A DNA stretch of 64,000 nt from Dactylorhiza incarnata (taxonomy: Eukaryota > Streptophyta > Magnoliopsida > Asparagales > Orchidaceae): positions 1,984,001 to 2,048,000 of the forward strand of contig JAWHQI010000305.1 of NCBI GenBank assembly GCA_033032865.1, read 5' to 3'. Made by a program: the position numbers and the translations under genes. Each line of letters starts with the position of its first letter. The first letter of the stretch is position 1. Shown piece by piece: positions 14,119 to 24,799 of the stretch. The notes under the pieces were generated by a model. It made no database searches. It saw nothing but the letters and a program-made list of their open reading frames with translations, and was not told the DNA's origin.

Positions 14119-14313
14119 CTAAAACCATCCCTGAGAACGTTTTAGAAAATGAATGCAAAATAATATAAAGTGAGTATTCAATACCTGGAGAACAACGCTA
14201 GCTAGCCCTTTGGCCAGCGAGAAATTGCTTCGGAGGATGTGGTTGGTCAAGAGCCCTCCTTCTCTTATAAGCAACGCTAGCCCTGCCCAGTAATTGTCCA
14301 CTCGATAATTCAA
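14119..14313 (-). other. Unassigned frame of 64 codons
   Basis: On the minus strand GLALLIREGGLLTNHILRS reads openly and is followed by GTATTG, which could be a splice donor. I recognise no family. It may be an orphan exon or chance. Confidence 0.15.
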
Positions 14314-14478
14314 ATGATTTTATATTCGTATAAATTTCATGCATAATATTATAATACTTAAACCATTCCCTCAACTTAAAATAATTTTTTAAGCTTTAAT
14401 TTTTCACATATATATTGGTCCTCAAGTTTTAGGCAAATTTGAAATATATTCCTAAACCAACTTTTCTTATTTTTTTAA

Positions 14479-15222
14479 AGCAAAATTATGATATCAGTCC
14501 CTAAATTTTGCTCCTCTTTGAAAATCAGTCCCATAACTATTTTTTGAAGAAAATCAGTCCCCATATTTTCTAAAACAAGTGAAATCAGTCCCTCTTTCTA
14601 CTTTCCGTTAAATGCATTAACGGATGCCGTTAAATCTCTGAATTTATTTTAAAAGTGACATACTATTGTGCCATCAATATTAAAATAATCAAATAAATTT
14701 ATAAAAAAAACATATTTTAACAGCGATTCTGTTATTAATTTGAGGGATATATAGTGGAAATAAGTAGATCAAAAAATAGTTTCTTCCCTTCTTTATTATC
14801 AAGTGAATTCTGATCTAGATCTCATCTCGCCATCAATATATTTTCACTAATTTCTCCGTACAAATATAATTGGATCTTTCGGCAGCCGATAAGGTGGAGG
14901 AGCTTTTGGCGTCCAGATCTTTGTCTTCCGGCGTCGTCGTCCTCCTGGGGTCTTAGAAACCTCGCCGTCAAATTAATTACAGAATTGGAATCTGCTGTTA
15001 AAATATGTTTTTTTTATAAATTTAGTTGATTATTTTAATATTGATGGCAAAATAGTGTGTTACTTTTAAAATAAATTCAGAGATTTAACGGTTTCATTTA
15101 AGGGAAAGTAGAAAGAGGGACCTGTTTTATAAAATATGGGGACTGATTTCTTTCAATAAATAGTTATGAGACTGATTTCCAAAAAGGAGCAAAGTTTATG
15201 GACTGATATCATAATTTTGCCG
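14479..15222. mobile_element. Mutator-like MITE with 250-bp inverted repeats
   Basis: Long terminal inverted repeats (14479-14740 and 14980-15222) start AGCAAAATTATGATATCAG and end CTGATATCATAATTTTGC. The 9-bp direct repeats TTTTTTTAA flank it (14470-14478 and 15223-15231). Length of arms and size of duplication fit Mutator-like elements; the duplicated sequence is low in complexity. The centre (about 14865-14975) is GC-rich and unlike the arms. Confidence 0.8.
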
Positions 15223-15231
15223 TTTTTTTAA

Positions 15232-15640
15232 CGTTTTAGATGATGTGGAGGTCTTAAGGTGATAATGCCACACGGATGTGAATATTGAAAAATATTATTT
15301 ATTTTTTTATTGATACAAAATGATACAAATTATATTATTTATTTATATTTTTTAATGATTTGGATATGAATGTCATAATGTCGATCATTACTTCACACCA
15401 ATTCCTCTGCAAGCGATAGCGACAATGACAGAGTATTATTTCTCATGTCGTTATGAGGAAAAAACGTTTCTCAAGTCATTATGAGGCCAAAATGTTCGGA
15501 ATTTTGATTTTTAAAAAATACTCTAATATCTATCCTAAACTGCTACAGTGAATGGTGCCGTCGGTCACGCAAGAATCGCTCTGACGGAAATGCCCTTCCA
15601 CCGCTACAGTGGCGGCGGCGTCGGTCACGCGAGAAAGTAT
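15232..15640. other. Intergenic, small imperfect duplication
   Basis: No gene seen. Near 15540-15638 the words GCTACAGTG and CGTCGGTCACGC(A/G)AGAA occur twice about 60 bp apart. The last five bases (AGTAT) are the target-site duplication of the next element. Confidence 0.5.
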
Positions 15641-15818
15641 TGTTAGTTCTAATTATAATAAATATGTCCGCGCGTGTCAGGACCGACTCGGAACGACCTA
15701 ATGGGTTCCGTGTCACTAGGGATTTGCTCTACGCTGGAGATACTATAAATACCCATTCCACATGTTGATGAGGTATTGTGGACTATCTTGAGCCTTGAGC
15801 AAATCCTAGCCATCTACA
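15641..15818 (+). repeat. 5' LTR of the copia element
   Basis: TGTTAGTTCT to CATCTACA. The TATA box ACTATAAATA is at 15742-15751. A hairpin with arms AATACC/GGTATT (15748-15753 and 15772-15777) encloses the loop CATTCCACATGTTGATGA. Confidence 0.95.
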
Positions 15819-16732
15819 TTCTCAAGATACGCCTAGGGTTAGCTCTGCGTTTTTCCGCTGCTCTCGTTCGTGTTTTTCCGCCGCTCACGATTTTTTTGCC
15901 GATCGCGACTTCCTCTTCCGTTGTCGATCCCGATCGCGAATTTTCTGTGCAGCGCCGCTCTCGATCGGAAGCATCACGCCATCTTCCTTCTTTGTCCAGA
16001 TCGCGTGAGTTTTTTCGCCGTGAATCTTCCGGTCGAAAGAAGAGGAGGAGTTCCCGTCTCTGTTCTTCATCCTCGGCGAGTGTGCAAGTCATCGTTCTCA
16101 TCGCTGATTGCAAGGAGGTAGAAGAATCCCTGTTCCATGCTCTGATCTCCTTCCTCTGTCGCCGAGGAGAGAGGAACTTCCTGTATCCGTTAGCCTACAT
16201 CGATTCCTGCATCGTGCAAGATCGCCGGAGGAAAGTCTGATCGGAATTGCTGTTTGGAGGAACTTCCAGCGCTGTTTTCCTTCTCATCACCGGCAGTGGA
16301 GAGGTCGGCATAGATCTGTCGGATCTTGTCGTCTAAACCAAGTTTGGTGTCAGATCTCAATGGTTTTTCAGATCTTGGATTGATCTTGACAAGGACCATA
16401 TATACTTTTTTTTTTCTCCAGAGGAATAACAGCACTTGCTGATTTCATTCACCAGAAGGGTGTAAATTTTTTTTCTCTTGGATTGATCTTGGATTGATCT
16501 AGTTGAGCTACAGTGAATTACATCTCCAGATCTACTAAGTACCTGTTGCTGGAAATCTGGTTCTGATTGCGATCTTCACCAGAAGGGTGTTCTGTGTCTT
16601 GGAGGAACACTCATCTTCTCTGTGTTGGTCGGAGGAAGCAAACAAATTCTCTGGATTGGATCCGAAGTGCCCGTCTCGCCTTCACGCGGCTCAGGTGACT
16701 TTGTTTTAGTTTCTGTTTAAATTTCTGCTGCG
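15819..16732 (+). other. Long untranslated leader of the copia element
   Basis: No convincing ORF. Two identical small hairpins CACC-AGAAG-GGTG lie at 16450-16462 and 16577-16589, each about 150-280 bp before gag. This is the region where packaging and dimerisation signals would be expected. Confidence 0.6.
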
Positions 16733-19700
16733 ATGTCGAAGAAGAGTGCTCTCGACGTCACCAAATTGCAATCGTTCGACGCGTCCGATTTCCTCAGTTG
16801 GAAAATACAAGTCTAGCTAGGAATGAAAGAACGCGGAATCTTCTACACTGTGCAGAGTGACTTTGCGTCTTCTAGCGAGGGCGTAGACGAATATCAGTGG
16901 ACCAAAGATGAGGACTTCTGCAGGGACTACCTGTTGAATTCCCTCAATCCTCGGCTCGCACTGACCTACCACGCTTACAAGACTGCAAAGGAGATCTGAG
17001 ATCGTCTCAACGCGCATTTCCAAAAGGAGGAGGTGTTGTCCAAATCGCTCATTGGGGAGAAGTTTTTCAACTTCCGCCTCAAAGCGAACCTGCCGATCAC
17101 CTCCCAAATCATAGAGCTGGAAAATCTGCGCAACAAGCTGGAGGACGATCAGTCGAAGATGGACGACAATCTGTTCGTGTACTTGATCCTGAGCAAGCTA
17201 CCTGCGGAGTGGCTGACATTCAAGACGGAGATGCACAGACGGAAGGAGAAGATTACTCTGGATGAACTCAAAAGATTCATTCACATCGAGGACCAGAACA
17301 TCGCTGGAAAGAGCGCGGAGCAGGTTGCTCAGCCCCCACAGGTTGTCAACTTCATTTCTCGACCTAATAAGCCTCCTCGGAAGCCCCCAGTACCTAGAGT
17401 TGACCCTCCTGCCCAGTTGGCTGTCAAGAAGCCTTCTTTCAAAAGGAAGAAGGGTAAATGCAACAACTGCGGCAAATGGGGTCACTGGGCTGCTGACTGT
17501 AGGGGTCCGAAGAAGCAAAAGGATGAAGCTCCACCTCAGGCGGCAAACATGGTGGTCGATATTTCTGATCCCAAGTCCTTTGTGGCTATGATCGGGAGCA
17601 ATCACCGCAGTGCATCTTCTGAGCGGTGGCTGGACAGCGGTGCTACCTGTCACGTTACAAATGACAGAGGTCTTCTCACTGACGTCAGAGCAGTCCGAGA
17701 CAGAGTCGAGAATTGCAATGGAGGAGCGACAGTCGTCACTCATGCTGGGACGACAAAGCTCGTCCTTTCTTCAGGTAAAATTTTAATTTTGAAAAATGTT
17801 AAATTAGTTCCTAATTTAATCAAAAACTTAATTTCTATGAGTTTGTTAGATAAGTCCGGAATGTCCTTCACAACCATTAGCGGTAGAATAACACTGTCTG
17901 TTAATTCACATTACTTTGGTTGCGCTTACTTAATCAATGAAATGTATAGACTTAGCCTAGAAAACAGGTGCATAAATCAAGTGAGTTCGTCTCTGTTAGA
18001 TCCAAAGCTACTTCACAATAGACTTGGACACGTTCACTACAAGAAGATGCGCGATCTAGCAAAGAGTCACAACATTCCGTTAGATTTCTCTATTCGATTT
18101 GATAGGTGCGAAGTTTGTGCCCAGACCAAAATAACTAGAAATCCTTTCAAGACCGTTTCTAGGAGCACACAACTTTTGGAATTAATTCATTCCGACCTCT
18201 GTGACTTTCGGAGTCATGCCACTAGAGGGGGAAAGAAGTATCTAATTACCTTCATTGACGATTTCTCCAGATTTTGTCATGTCTACCTATTGAAATCGAA
18301 AGACGAGACATTCGAGACCTTCAAAATCTTCAAATCTCGGGTAGAAAACCAGTTAAATCTGAAGATTAAGAGACTTAGAAGTGATCGAGGAGGAGAATAC
18401 ACTGCAACTGGGTTTAGGGAGTTCTGTGCCACTGAGGGCATAATCCTTGAAACTACAACTCCTTACTCACCCCAATCAAATGGAGTTGCTGAGCGTAAGA
18501 ATAGAACTTTAACAGAGATGTTAAATTCTATGCTCCTGACCGCTGGCATGCCCAATTCCTTCTGGGGGGAAGCAGTCCTTACTGGAAATCACATTCTGAA
18601 TAGAGTGCCTCACTCAAAGCTCAGTTCTACTCCTTATGAGCTGTGACACGGTCATCCTTGTAGATATGACACTCTTAAGACTTGGGGCTGTATCGCTTAT
18701 GTGCGTATACAAGACCTTAAAAGACCTAAGGTGGGACCTAGAACGACAACCTGCGTCTATCTAGGCAGTGCAGAAGACAGTGCAGCTGACCGATTTTTGG
18801 ATCTATCCACTAATTCAGTGATAGAATCCAGAGATGCTATCTTCTTTGAGCATAAATTTATCAAAGACCATGGCCTGACCGTTCCTGGATCTACTGACAT
18901 GATCTCAGAGTCTACGGTAGAACCCGAAGCTGGCCCCTCTGGCACTGCTCCCCAACCTCTAGAGGACGAACCTGTTCCTCTTAGAGTATCTACAAGAGAT
19001 AGAATCCCTAAGGATTTGGTGAGAACTTCGTTACCTACCACTTAGAGGATGATCCATTTTCCTACAGGAAGCGATGAGATCGAGAGATGCGTTAATGTGG
19101 GCAGAAGCTATCGACGATGAGATGAACTCGCTGCTACAAAACAATATCTGGCATCTAGTGGACCTACCGAAAGGAGCTAAAGTCCTGGGATTCAAGTGGC
19201 TACTGAAGAAGAAACTACATAGCGATGGGTCTATAGCCAGATACAAAGCACGTCTAGTAGCTAAGGGTTATAAACAACAAGGGGGAATCGACTATTTTGA
19301 TGTCTATTCACCTGTGTGTCACCTATCCACCATTAGAATTTTTCTAGCCTTTGCCTCTATCGAGAATTTCATCGTCCATCAGATGGACGTGAAAACAGCC
19401 TTTTTGAATGGAGAGCTAAATGAAGAGATCTACATGGCACAACCTGAAGGTTATGTCCATACAGATCTAAAGGATAAAGTGTGCAAACTCGATAAATCCA
19501 TCTATGGGCTTAAACAAGCACCTAAGATGTGGCACATGAAGTTTGATCAAGTGGTAAAGAGCTTTGGATTTCAGTCCAGTCTCTCAGACAAGTGTCTCTA
19601 TTACCGCTCGATGTCAAACTAAACAGTCATCATATGCCTATATGTGGATGACATGTTGATCCTGGGGTCAGACCTAGCTGTCGTGAGGGATATTAAGTCT

Positions 19701-20633
19701 GCTCTCGCCAAAGCGTTTGATATGAAGGACCTTGGTCCCGTTGATACCCTACTAGGTATGAAAGTAAGAGTAGACAAGGGATGTGTCACTCTGAGTCAAG
19801 CTCACTACATAGAGCAGATTCTTAATACCTGGGGTTATAAAGATTGTAGGCCTGTTGAAACACCCACTAATCCGAATGTCAAGCTGAGTCCGAATGAAGG
19901 AACAAGCGTTGACCAAGTCAAGTACTCAAAGATCATTGGAAGTCTCATGTACGCCACAAGCTGCACTAGACCTGACATTGCTTTCTCCATAAGCATGCTA
20001 AGTCGCTTTACCAGTAGTCCAGACAAAGAGCATTGGGATGCCCTAGATAGGCTGATGAAGTATCTCAAAGGTACTAAAGACCACGCTCTGTGCTACACTG
20101 GTCACCCTCCTACTTTGGAAGGGTACTCTGATGCCTCCTGGTGTTCAGAAGTTTCAAACAGCAAGTCCACAAGTGGATTCATATTCACATTAGGTGGTGC
20201 TGCAGTTACTTGGAAGTCCAAGAGACAGACATGCATAGCTTTGTCGTCCATGGAAGCCGAGTTATTTGCCTTAGCTTCAGCTGGTGAAGAGGCAGACTGG
20301 ATCAGGAATTTGATCTTAGACATTCCCTTGTCTAGAGTTCAAATCAATTCTCTAAGCCTGTTCTGTGATAATCAGGCAGCAGTCCAAGTTGTAAAGAATG
20401 TCCTCTTTAACACTAAGAGACGACATGTACGACTGAGGCACGCCCTATTGAATTATCTTACAGAACAAGGCGTTATTGGTGTTTTGGTTGCTGAGAACGA
20501 ATTTCTGGTTGGTTGTTTCATTCCACATTTGATGATAACAACCTCATCCAGAATCGTCTTCCTTAACTTGGAGGAGAGTGTTATTCCACATTTGATAACA
20601 CGATCTGACTTGTTTTGGACCTTCTCCTGTTAA
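16733..20633 (+). pseudogene. Copia gag-pol with stops and a frameshift
   Basis: The frame opens at the ATG at 16733 (gag start MSKKSALDV). Stops at 16814 (TAG), 16997 (TGA), 18644 (TGA) and 19620 (TAA) lie in the reading frame, and a shift falls between 19045 and 19074. The first three stand where related proteins have tryptophan. Domains in order: gag, CCHC knuckle CNNCGKWGHWAADC (about 17460), protease WLDSGATCHVTND, pre-integrase HNRLGH, integrase with FIDDFSRFCHVY, RSDRGGEY and SPQSNGVAERK, reverse transcriptase with QMDVKTAFLNGEL and LYVDDMLIL, and RNase H with YSDASW and SSMEAELFAL. The sequence past RNase H (about 20480 on) is open but resembles no domain and overlaps a hairpin series. 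Confidence 0.93.
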
Positions 20634-20669
20634 TTGGTTCCATTCCACATTTGATGAGTTCCAATTAAC
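20511..20669 (+). repeat. Three hairpins with one loop and different stems
   Basis: Stem 1 is GGTTGTT/AACAACC (20511-20517, 20537-20543). Stem 2 is GTGTTAT/ATAACAC (20578-20584, 20595-20601). Stem 3 is GTTAATTGG/CCAATTAAC (20629-20637, 20661-20669). All pair perfectly and are unrelated to each other, while all enclose ATTCCACATTTGAT. A fourth hairpin of the same design is in the LTR (15748-15777 and 21418-21447). This pattern suggests selection for the fold rather than the stem sequence. Confidence 0.85.
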
Positions 20670-21311
20670 CCTAGAAGAACAGTAACAGGATATCACACAT
20701 AAGAACACAGATATAGCTGCGTTGTCCAGAAGTCTGAAATCGTTTCGTTTGGAAACAGTCAATAGATTCTGCGGTTATAACTGAAATACTCTACAAAATT
20801 CCCTCTTAACTTAATTAAAGTACTACGTTCTTATATGTAGAACTAGATACATGTAGTTCTTCCATAATTGAATTCATTCTGAATGAAATTCTCTGTTGGA
20901 AATTACAGGAGCTGCTGCTGCAGGAGGAGCACATGCAGACTGTGATCCTGAGAAGGATGACCTGCTGGATGATGACTACTAGAGTATCTGTTTGGTTTAC
21001 TTTCTTTGGCCTAGAGCATTGTTTAGCTCTTTTCTTTTACCTATTTTTGTTTGGACTATTTATGCTCTTTTGTTAGTCATGAGACATTAGGTCTTCTGGT
21101 ACCTATTTCTCTGATTGTACTCTTGACTTTTATGTGATGTTGCCTAGTTTATGCTTTATACTTATGTGTGCATACATACTACTGTTTTCTTTCAGTCCAC
21201 TATATTATAACAGGTACTTGCGGACACGGTTGTGTAATGAGTCGAACTATTTGAACATTACACACACCAACCCTTTTCCAACGTCGGTATACCGCGGACA
21301 TAGGAGGAGAT
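20637..21311 (+). other. 3' region of the copia element, with a short acidic frame
   Basis: Past RNase H lies a non-coding stretch. TTACAG at 20903-20908 resembles a splice acceptor and is followed by a short open frame ending at 20982, reading CDPEKDDLLDDDY at its end. Whether it is translated is unknown. The polypurine tract is at about 21301-21311. Confidence 0.4.
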
Positions 21312-21488
21312 TGTTAGTTCTAATTATAATAATATGTCCGCGCGTGTCAGGACCGACTCGGAACGACCTAATGGGTTCCGTGTCACTAGGGATTTGCTCT
21401 ACGCTGGAGATACTATAAATACCCATTCCACATGTTGATGAGGTATTGTGGACTATCTTGAGCCTTGAGCAAACCCTAGCCATCTACA
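21312..21488 (+). repeat. 3' LTR of the copia element
   Basis: 177 bp, almost identical to the 5' LTR. It retains the TATA box and the AATACC/GGTATT hairpin (21418-21423 and 21442-21447). Confidence 0.95.
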
Positions 21489-21493
21489 AGTAT

Positions 21494-22157
21494 ACCCCTC
21501 CACCACTTATTCGTAGGTCCGCTTATCACGGGATCATATCTTCGCCCCCAACCTTTCTTTCTCCTCGCTCGCTGCACCGCCTACCTCTGCTGCACTCCCT
21601 ATCACAACGCCGCCGTTTCTCCTCTCTGCGTCCGCCTACTCCGCCACCGCCGGATTTCGCGCGGTAAGCTTCATGTTCGTTATGAATCCTACCTTCCATC
21701 TCTAGGTCATTTAGGGTCTGTTTTTTTCTTTTTTGAGTTCGTCATTTATTTACTTTTTGACTTCTACCTTTCATCTCTAGTGTTATGAAAATCGGATATT
21801 CGAGTGCAGATGTGAGATCTTCTGTTCAAATAAATTTCTAACGGGCAAGAATGAGGTTAGGAAAAATAATAACAGACAAGATATAAAGAGCAAACACCAC
21901 CGTTGAAGCCAGGAAAATCCTAGGCTCCAAAATTCGGATCAATGCGGCCGGAGGCTACTCGCCCAGCAATCCAACGAGATGACTTGGCTGGCAACGACGA
22001 AGAAGCTAGAAGAGCAACAAACAGGACCCCAGGTGCTGCGGCAGGGAGGTCCCACCGCGTACCCGGAAGCTCAAGAGAGTCTTCCCCTCCAAAACCAAAA
22101 ATGGCCGAGCTTGGTACAAGGAAGGCAGGGACCTGGTGAGTATCTCGCCTGAGGGGG
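21494..22157. other. Old flank: C-rich leader-like DNA, then LTR-like DNA
   Basis: The part at 21494-21665 is pyrimidine- and CCG-rich and ends GCGCGGTAAGC, like a 5' untranslated exon with a splice donor. I find no coding exon to go with it. From about 21850 the sequence resembles the Tat-like LTR near 60990-61050: both carry GGTCCC, ACCCGGAAG and CTTCCCCTCC in order. Athila A split this sequence; it resumes at 33260. Confidence 0.35.
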
Positions 22158-22162
22158 TCAAC

Positions 22163-23620
22163 TGATACGGTAAAAATGAGTGTTACGCAAGTGCACGTGC
22201 CGATTCAAGTAATAAAGTGTAAGTAAGATCGTCTCCACAGGGAAGTGTTAATTTAACGCTCACAAGTACTAATATTATCCTTTTCTTTGAATCCAAGTAA
22301 ATAATTCAAAAGTTGGTTGCGTGAAGAAAAATTAAAATAGGAAAATAACTTTAATTAATTAATTCAATGAGTTTTTATTTTTATTTTTGAGAAATACCAA
22401 TTTTTAGAGAAAACTTTGCATGTGGATTTCCTAAGTCTATGTGATATGAAATTTCAAAAGATTTAATTAAATATTTGTAAAATTATTCTCCTGACGCAAA
22501 TTAAATGTAGGACTCATTACCTCCCGGTCTTCGAAATCCGTACACAACGACTAATCATGAAGAAAGTGAAATCTCTTTCTACTTCCAATGATTAAATTAA
22601 AATATGCGAATTACTTTCGTCACTCCTCTCTCGAATTTCGCGACGCAGTATTTGGATGAAGAATTTTTGGTTAAATATTTATGTGGTTCCTCTCTCGATT
22701 TATTCCACATAAGAAAATGGTTTGTATAACCTTGCGTGCAACTCCTCTCTCGATTTATGAATACACTCCAAAGAGATATACAAAGCTTGACACAAAATCT
22801 TCAAAATGTAATCGCACACTTAAAACAGACAAAGAATTGAAGCAAATAATTTAACAGAATTGTGTTCTAATACATATCACAAAAGACAAAATACTTTTTC
22901 ACACACAAAGCTACAGATTTTAGTTCATGCTAATTGGAATAAAATAACAAATAAGAACATCCTTACAAGACATGCTCAAAGACATGGTTGAAGAAGGTAA
23001 GTTTTTCATTCCAAAGTTGCAATATCTCTCTCCCGGATTGGAATGGTTCGGCTCTCCAAGTAGGAAGAATTCTCCTTGCCGAAAATATCTTCTCCTTTCT
23101 CCTCAATTTCGTCGTTCTCCCCCCAATTTCCTTCTTTTCTCTTGCTCTCCTTTCCCTCTAATTTATAATTCAAATTAAGTAACTTCCCAATTTCAATTCT
23201 TGTAACCGCCATCTTCTATATTTAATTCTCCTCATTAGAATCACATAATAAGCCTTCTAATTCCGTCTCCAGCCAGCTGTCCGCCTGTGCATAACTGCTG
23301 CCACCTCATCATATGGTTTTAAATAATCGCGCCATTTATGCCATGTTTTCAGCACCCGCTTGTTGTAACCTTGTTGTAACCCTATTGCGACAAATCCGCC
23401 TGCATTAATTATTCCTCAATTTCTTTTCTTTCCATTCTGAACACTCATTTAATTCCTGCATATTAAACTCGAATTTAAGCAGAATCACCATGAAATAATT
23501 ACTTTGTAATTTATAATTAATTAAGTTTATTATATCAAAGTTTCATATTAATATTCATCATTTCATAGTGCAAAATGTGTTATTCATAGACCAAATAACT
23601 TCTATTTTAGGAAGTTATCA
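22163..23620 (-). repeat. 3' LTR of Athila A
   Basis: 1458 bp, TGATACGG to GTTATCA. It contains a series of inverted repeats at 22615-22765 around CCTCTCTCGA. The strongest has arms TTATGTGG/CCACATAA (22679-22686 and 22705-22712). Confidence 0.95.
22618..22765. repeat. Phased hairpin series in the Athila A LTR
   Basis: Copies of TCCTCTCTCGA at about 22624, 22686 and 22743 are spaced about 60 bp apart and enclosed by arms CGTC/GACG, TTATGTGG/CCACATAA and (weaker) TGTAT/ATACA. A further, bulged stem GTAGGA/TCCgTAC lies near 22508-22543. The same series is in the right LTR (about 32250-32395) and, with other stems, in Athila B. Confidence 0.75.
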
Positions 23621-23734
23621 CACCCCCACACTTAGCTTTTTGCTAGCCCCTAGCAAAACTACATACAAATTTTTTTGATTCATATGAGCTTGCATGCTCA
23701 AGATTTATAATATAAGGAGGCTAAGCAAGCAACA

Positions 23735-24799
23735 ACATTGTATAATTTGCAATAGCGGTTTGGCATTCGGGATTTGGATGCATTTTGAACAACTAATTTT
23801 TGGAGCAGTTCATAGGGGCCGCACTTTCTGTTCTAAACTAAAATACTGGTATCGTAAAAGTAAGAGGTTCTCAAAGGGGCTATCTAAATTCATTCTCGGC
23901 ATTCCTATAATTTGCACGTGGACTATATGGACCGAGAGATGCAATCGCACATTTCGAGGCAGGAATGGGGCGGTACCTAAACTGATTCAGGATATAAAAG
24001 CAAAGCTTGGGCTGTTATTTAAAGATTTCAAAGGTTTTGTGTCCAGGAATGAAGAGGAGAGGGGGATCCTTGCTTGGTTTGGTTTATCTGGGTTGCAGAT
24101 TGCTCGTAGATGCTGCATTTTTAATTGGAAGGGAGGTGCTATTGCTGATTGGTTTTTAAATTTTGATAGGGCTATGGACCCGGTTTCCGGTAAAGCAAGT
24201 GGAGGTGGTTGTATTCGCAACAACGATGGTTCTCTTATCGCCGGTTTTGCTCATTATTATGGGAAGGGAAGTGTAGTTGAAGCTGAATGTTTGGCGCTTC
24301 GTGATGGAATCAAACTTTGTTATGATCTCAATATTAATCGACTTCACATTATGGGTGATTCACAATTAATCATGGATTGTTTTAAAAAGAAATTCTTCGA
24401 TCAATGGAAACTTTGGGATTGGGGTAAGGAGATCTTTGACCTATCCATCGGGATGGTTATTTCCAGCGATCACATTTACCGTGAGGGGAATCGGGTCGCC
24501 GACGCCATGGCCAAGTTCGCGCTATCCCGAAATATCAGTTGTGGGTTCAATAGGGATTGCATCCCATCTTGTATTCATAGAATCATCGTAGACGATGCGG
24601 CGAACTATGCTTTTATCCGTGACCCTAATTGGGAGGGGTTTTCTTCTTTTGAAGAGGCTGAGCTATGTTTGGGGGCTCAGGTTTCTCTCGCCTAGTTTGT
24701 ATCCTGTTTTCTGTTTGAATTAATAAAAATTGGTTTTTAGGATTTAGGCTCTTGCCTATCTCCTAGAACCCTTCAAAAAAAAAACATTGTATAATTTGC
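23735..24799 (+). mobile_element. 5'-truncated L1-type LINE inside Athila A
   Basis: The 16-bp duplication ACATTGTATAATTTGC flanks it (23735-23750 and 24784-24799), and a poly-A tail ends at 24783. The body (23751-24783) is 1033 bp, plus strand, opposite to Athila A. Only the 3' part of ORF2 remains, typical of incomplete reverse transcription from the tail. Confidence 0.95.
23751..24695 (+). pseudogene. LINE ORF2 C-terminus: zinc-binding tail and RNase H
   Basis: The frame is open from the 5' truncation point to the TAG at 24693-24695, with no internal stop. IWTERCNRTFRGR belongs to the region before RNase H in plant L1 ORF2 proteins. The RNase H domain follows (about 24160-24520): its four acidic positions are recognisable in NFDRAMD, VEAECLALRDG, IMGDSQLIMDCF and REGNRVADAMAKFA. 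Endonuclease and reverse transcriptase are missing, so it is a dead fragment. A frame continuing upstream of 23751 is chance extension into Athila DNA. Confidence 0.88.

Larger units (their letters stand above)
15641..21488 (+). mobile_element. Complete Ty1/copia element with 178-bp LTRs
   Basis: LTRs at 15641-15818 and 21312-21488 are flanked by the perfect 5-bp duplication AGTAT (15636-15640 and 21489-21493). The LTRs differ by one indel and about one substitution, so insertion is recent. Order of domains is gag, protease, integrase, reverse transcriptase, RNase H, as in Ty1/copia. A polypurine tract (TAGGAGGAGA) precedes the 3' LTR. The leader is unusually long (about 0.9 kb), and the sequence after the 5' LTR (TTCTCAAGATACG) is not the common initiator-Met primer site. 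Four in-frame stops and a frameshift make this copy non-autonomous. Confidence 0.95.

Noticed and set aside
15776..16240. 154-codon protein in the copia leader
   Set aside because: It begins inside the LTR, overlaps other frames, lacks a domain, and the true gag start is at 16733.
23694..23750. LINE frame starting at the ATG at 23694
   Set aside because: This part lies outside the LINE, before its target duplication ends, so it is Athila DNA read by chance.
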